The position numbers and the translations under genes are program-made. From Sphingomonas pokkalii (lineage in GTDB: Bacteria; Pseudomonadota; Alphaproteobacteria; Sphingomonadales; Sphingomonadaceae), in the NCBI RefSeq assembly GCF_003096275.1, contig NZ_QENQ01000001.1, forward strand, positions 3,742,009-3,806,008: a stretch of 64,000 nucleotides of DNA. Reading direction: 5' to 3'. Shown one piece after another: positions 62,682-64,000 of this stretch. Numbering within the stretch: position 1 is the first letter of the stretch; the number at the start of each line of letters is the position of its first letter. Below the pieces are notes generated by a model. It was not told the DNA's origin. It saw only the letters and a program-made list of their open reading frames with translations, and did no database searches.

Positions 62682-64000
62682 TCGGTCCGCCGGGCAAGCG
62701 CGTGCCGGGCTGCTGGAGCAGCCGGCGTTCGGCAAGCATTCTGCGCGCGCCGGCAATGGGAAGCGGGCGGCCGAAATGCCACCCTTGCGCCTTGGCGCAT
62801 CCGAGCGCGAGCAGGCGTGCTGCAATCGTTGCATCCTCCACCCCCTCGGCCGTGATCGGCAGGTTCAGGCTTTCGCCCATTCGCACGATGGTATCGACGA
62901 TCGTCGCCGAATCGGCATCGCGATTGACCAATTGCACAAAGCTGCGATCGATCTTGATGCGATCGAACGGCAGCGCGCGCAGATGGGCGAGGGACGAATA
63001 GCCGGTGCCGAAATCGTCGAGCGCGATGCGGATTCCCTGGTTCTTCAGGCTGCCGAGGATCGATTGGGTAAGCGGCAGATTGTCGAACAGCGCGCGTTCG
63101 GTGATCTCCACCTCCAGCCGGCTGGCCGGGAAGCCCGTTTCGGTGAGCACCTTGATGATCTTCTGCGCCAGCCAGGCGTCGCGCAGCTGCACCGGGGAGA
63201 TGTTGACCGACAGCGACAGGGTCGGATCCCAATCGCGTGCCGCCTGGAATGCCTGCGCCATGATCGACAGCGACAGATCGGCGATCAGGCCCGTTTCCTC
63301 GGCGATCGCGATGAACCCGTCTGGGCCGATCATGCCCTGCACAGGGTGTTCCCAGCGCGCGAGGACCTCAAAACCTTCGAGCCGCCCGCTGGCGAGATCG
63401 ACCTGCTGTTCGAAATAGGGAACGATCTCCTCGCCCGCGATCGCAAGCGGCAAGGCGTGTTCGAGCTGCTGGCGCAGCTGCATCGCATCCTGCGTTGCCC
63501 GATCGGACCAGGCGAAGCGGCTGCCCTTCATCCGCGTTCCCGCCGTTGCAAGGGCCGCTTCCGCCGATTGCAGCAGCGCCGCCATCGTCGTGCCGTCGCG
63601 ATCGGAGCGCGCACCGCCCGCCGCGCAGTGCAACTGCACGAACTGGCCATCGATGTCGAAGGGCTTGGCGAGGCTGAGGATCAGCCGGTCGGCGATGCGA
63701 TCGACGGCGGCGCGCGCATCCGGATCGAACAGGAAGCCGCAGGCAAAGCGGTGGCTCGCGATCTGGGCGGCGAGCGCGAGCGGCGGCATGGTGGCCGCGA
63801 CTTCTCCAGCGACCGCGCGCAGCAATGCGTCGCCCGGTCGCCGCCCCTGCCGCTCGCCGGCGGACGCCGGAACGTCGATATCGAGTACCAGCACGACCAT
63901 CGATTTTTCGAGCCGCTGCGCCCGCAGCAGCATTGCCGTGCCCTGATCGATAAAGCGCTGGCGATCGAGGATGTCTAAGGCCGGGCCGCTCTGCACCAGC
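62656..64000 (-). CDS. GGDEF/EAL domain protein, N-terminus cut by window end
   Basis: At least 446 residues; the frame is open to the window edge and may continue. The first ~165 residues are a degenerate GGDEF domain whose active-site loop reads ASHRFACGF, so diguanylate cyclase activity is unlikely. The EAL domain (about 185-430) is intact: EGFEVLARWEHP (E-V-L variant keeping the Glu), VNISPVQL, LEVEITER, ALDDFGTGYSSLAHL, DRIKIDRSFV, PITAEGVE. It is probably a cyclic di-GMP phosphodiesterase with an allosteric GGDEF domain. No sensor domain is visible in the part seen. Confidence 0.9.
   Translation of the reverse strand, partial: LVQSGPALDILDRQRFIDQGTAMLLRAQRLEKSMVVLVLDIDVPASAGERQGRRPGDALLRAVAGEVAATMPPLALAAQIASHRFACGFLFDPDARAAVDRIADRLILSLAKPFDIDGQFVQLHCAAGGARSDRDGTTMAALLQSAEAALATAGTRMKGSRFAWSDRATQDAMQLRQQLEHALPLAIAGEEIVPYFEQQVDLASGRLEGFEVLARWEHPVQGMIGPDGFIAIAEETGLIADLSLSIMAQAFQAARDWDPTLSLSVNISPVQLRDAWLAQKIIKVLTETGFPASRLEVEITERALFDNLPLTQSILGSLKNQGIRIALDDFGTGYSSLAHLRALPFDRIKIDRSFVQLVNRDADSATIVDTIVRMGESLNLPITAEGVEDATIAARLLALGCAKAQGWHFGRPLPIAGARRMLAERRLLQQPGTRLPGGPTTSRRQAG

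Overview
The window looks like chromosome of a sphingomonad alphaproteobacterium (Sphingomonas or a close relative). The grounds are high GC with strong G/C bias at third codon positions, several TonB-dependent outer-membrane receptors, the clpP-clpX and lon-HU order, an alphaproteobacterial ccmCDEFGHI operon, and a set of genes typical of the exosortase A (XrtA/EpsH) polysaccharide system. This assignment rests on gene content only; no 16S rRNA gene is present. There is no CRISPR array, insertion sequence, integrase or phage gene.

Layout. 1-3.6 kb is a partly decayed stretch: the end of a TonB receptor, a frameshifted acetyl-CoA synthetase remnant, an intact MHS-type transporter and a scrap of a second TonB receptor. 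3.7-11.8 kb carries secreted catabolic functions: a GH92 alpha-mannosidase, a TonB receptor and an alpha-amino-acid ester hydrolase-like enzyme. 11.9-18.7 kb is a polysaccharide block: a glycosyltransferase/pyruvyltransferase fusion, a GT2 transferase, a Wzx-like flippase and a Wzy-like polymerase. 18.8-28.5 kb holds PhzF, ClpP-ClpX, an M1 peptidase with an ICMT-like membrane protein, Lon and HU. 28.6-38.6 kb holds three features of note: a lipoprotein/TonB-receptor pair next to a 2OG-Fe(II) oxygenase, a solitary degenerate GspE-like protein, and a GDT1-type Mn transporter behind a yybP-ykoY manganese riboswitch. tRNA-Val and tRNA-His also lie here.

38.8-43.5 kb is a tightly overlapping cytochrome c maturation operon. 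43.5-49.4 kb has alanine dehydrogenase with a divergent Lrp/AsnC regulator, Kup, a 2H phosphoesterase, tRNA-Met and thioredoxin reductase. 49.4-56.8 kb is the XrtA-associated module: two alpha/beta hydrolases, an acyl carrier protein, an acyl-CoA ligase, a PLP decarboxylase, an ATPase and an asparagine-synthetase-like protein. No exosortase lies in the window, and the last protein has lost the signature residues of both of its active sites. 56.9-64 kb is housekeeping: SodB, a ClC channel, YciB, FtsY, MtaB, a DUF924 protein and a GGDEF/EAL protein cut by the window edge.

The most interesting leads are the XrtA module built partly from pseudoenzymes, the lone GspE-like protein without usable Walker motifs, the lipoprotein/receptor pair split by a strong hairpin, and the three evenly spaced operator-like sites between ald and its regulator.
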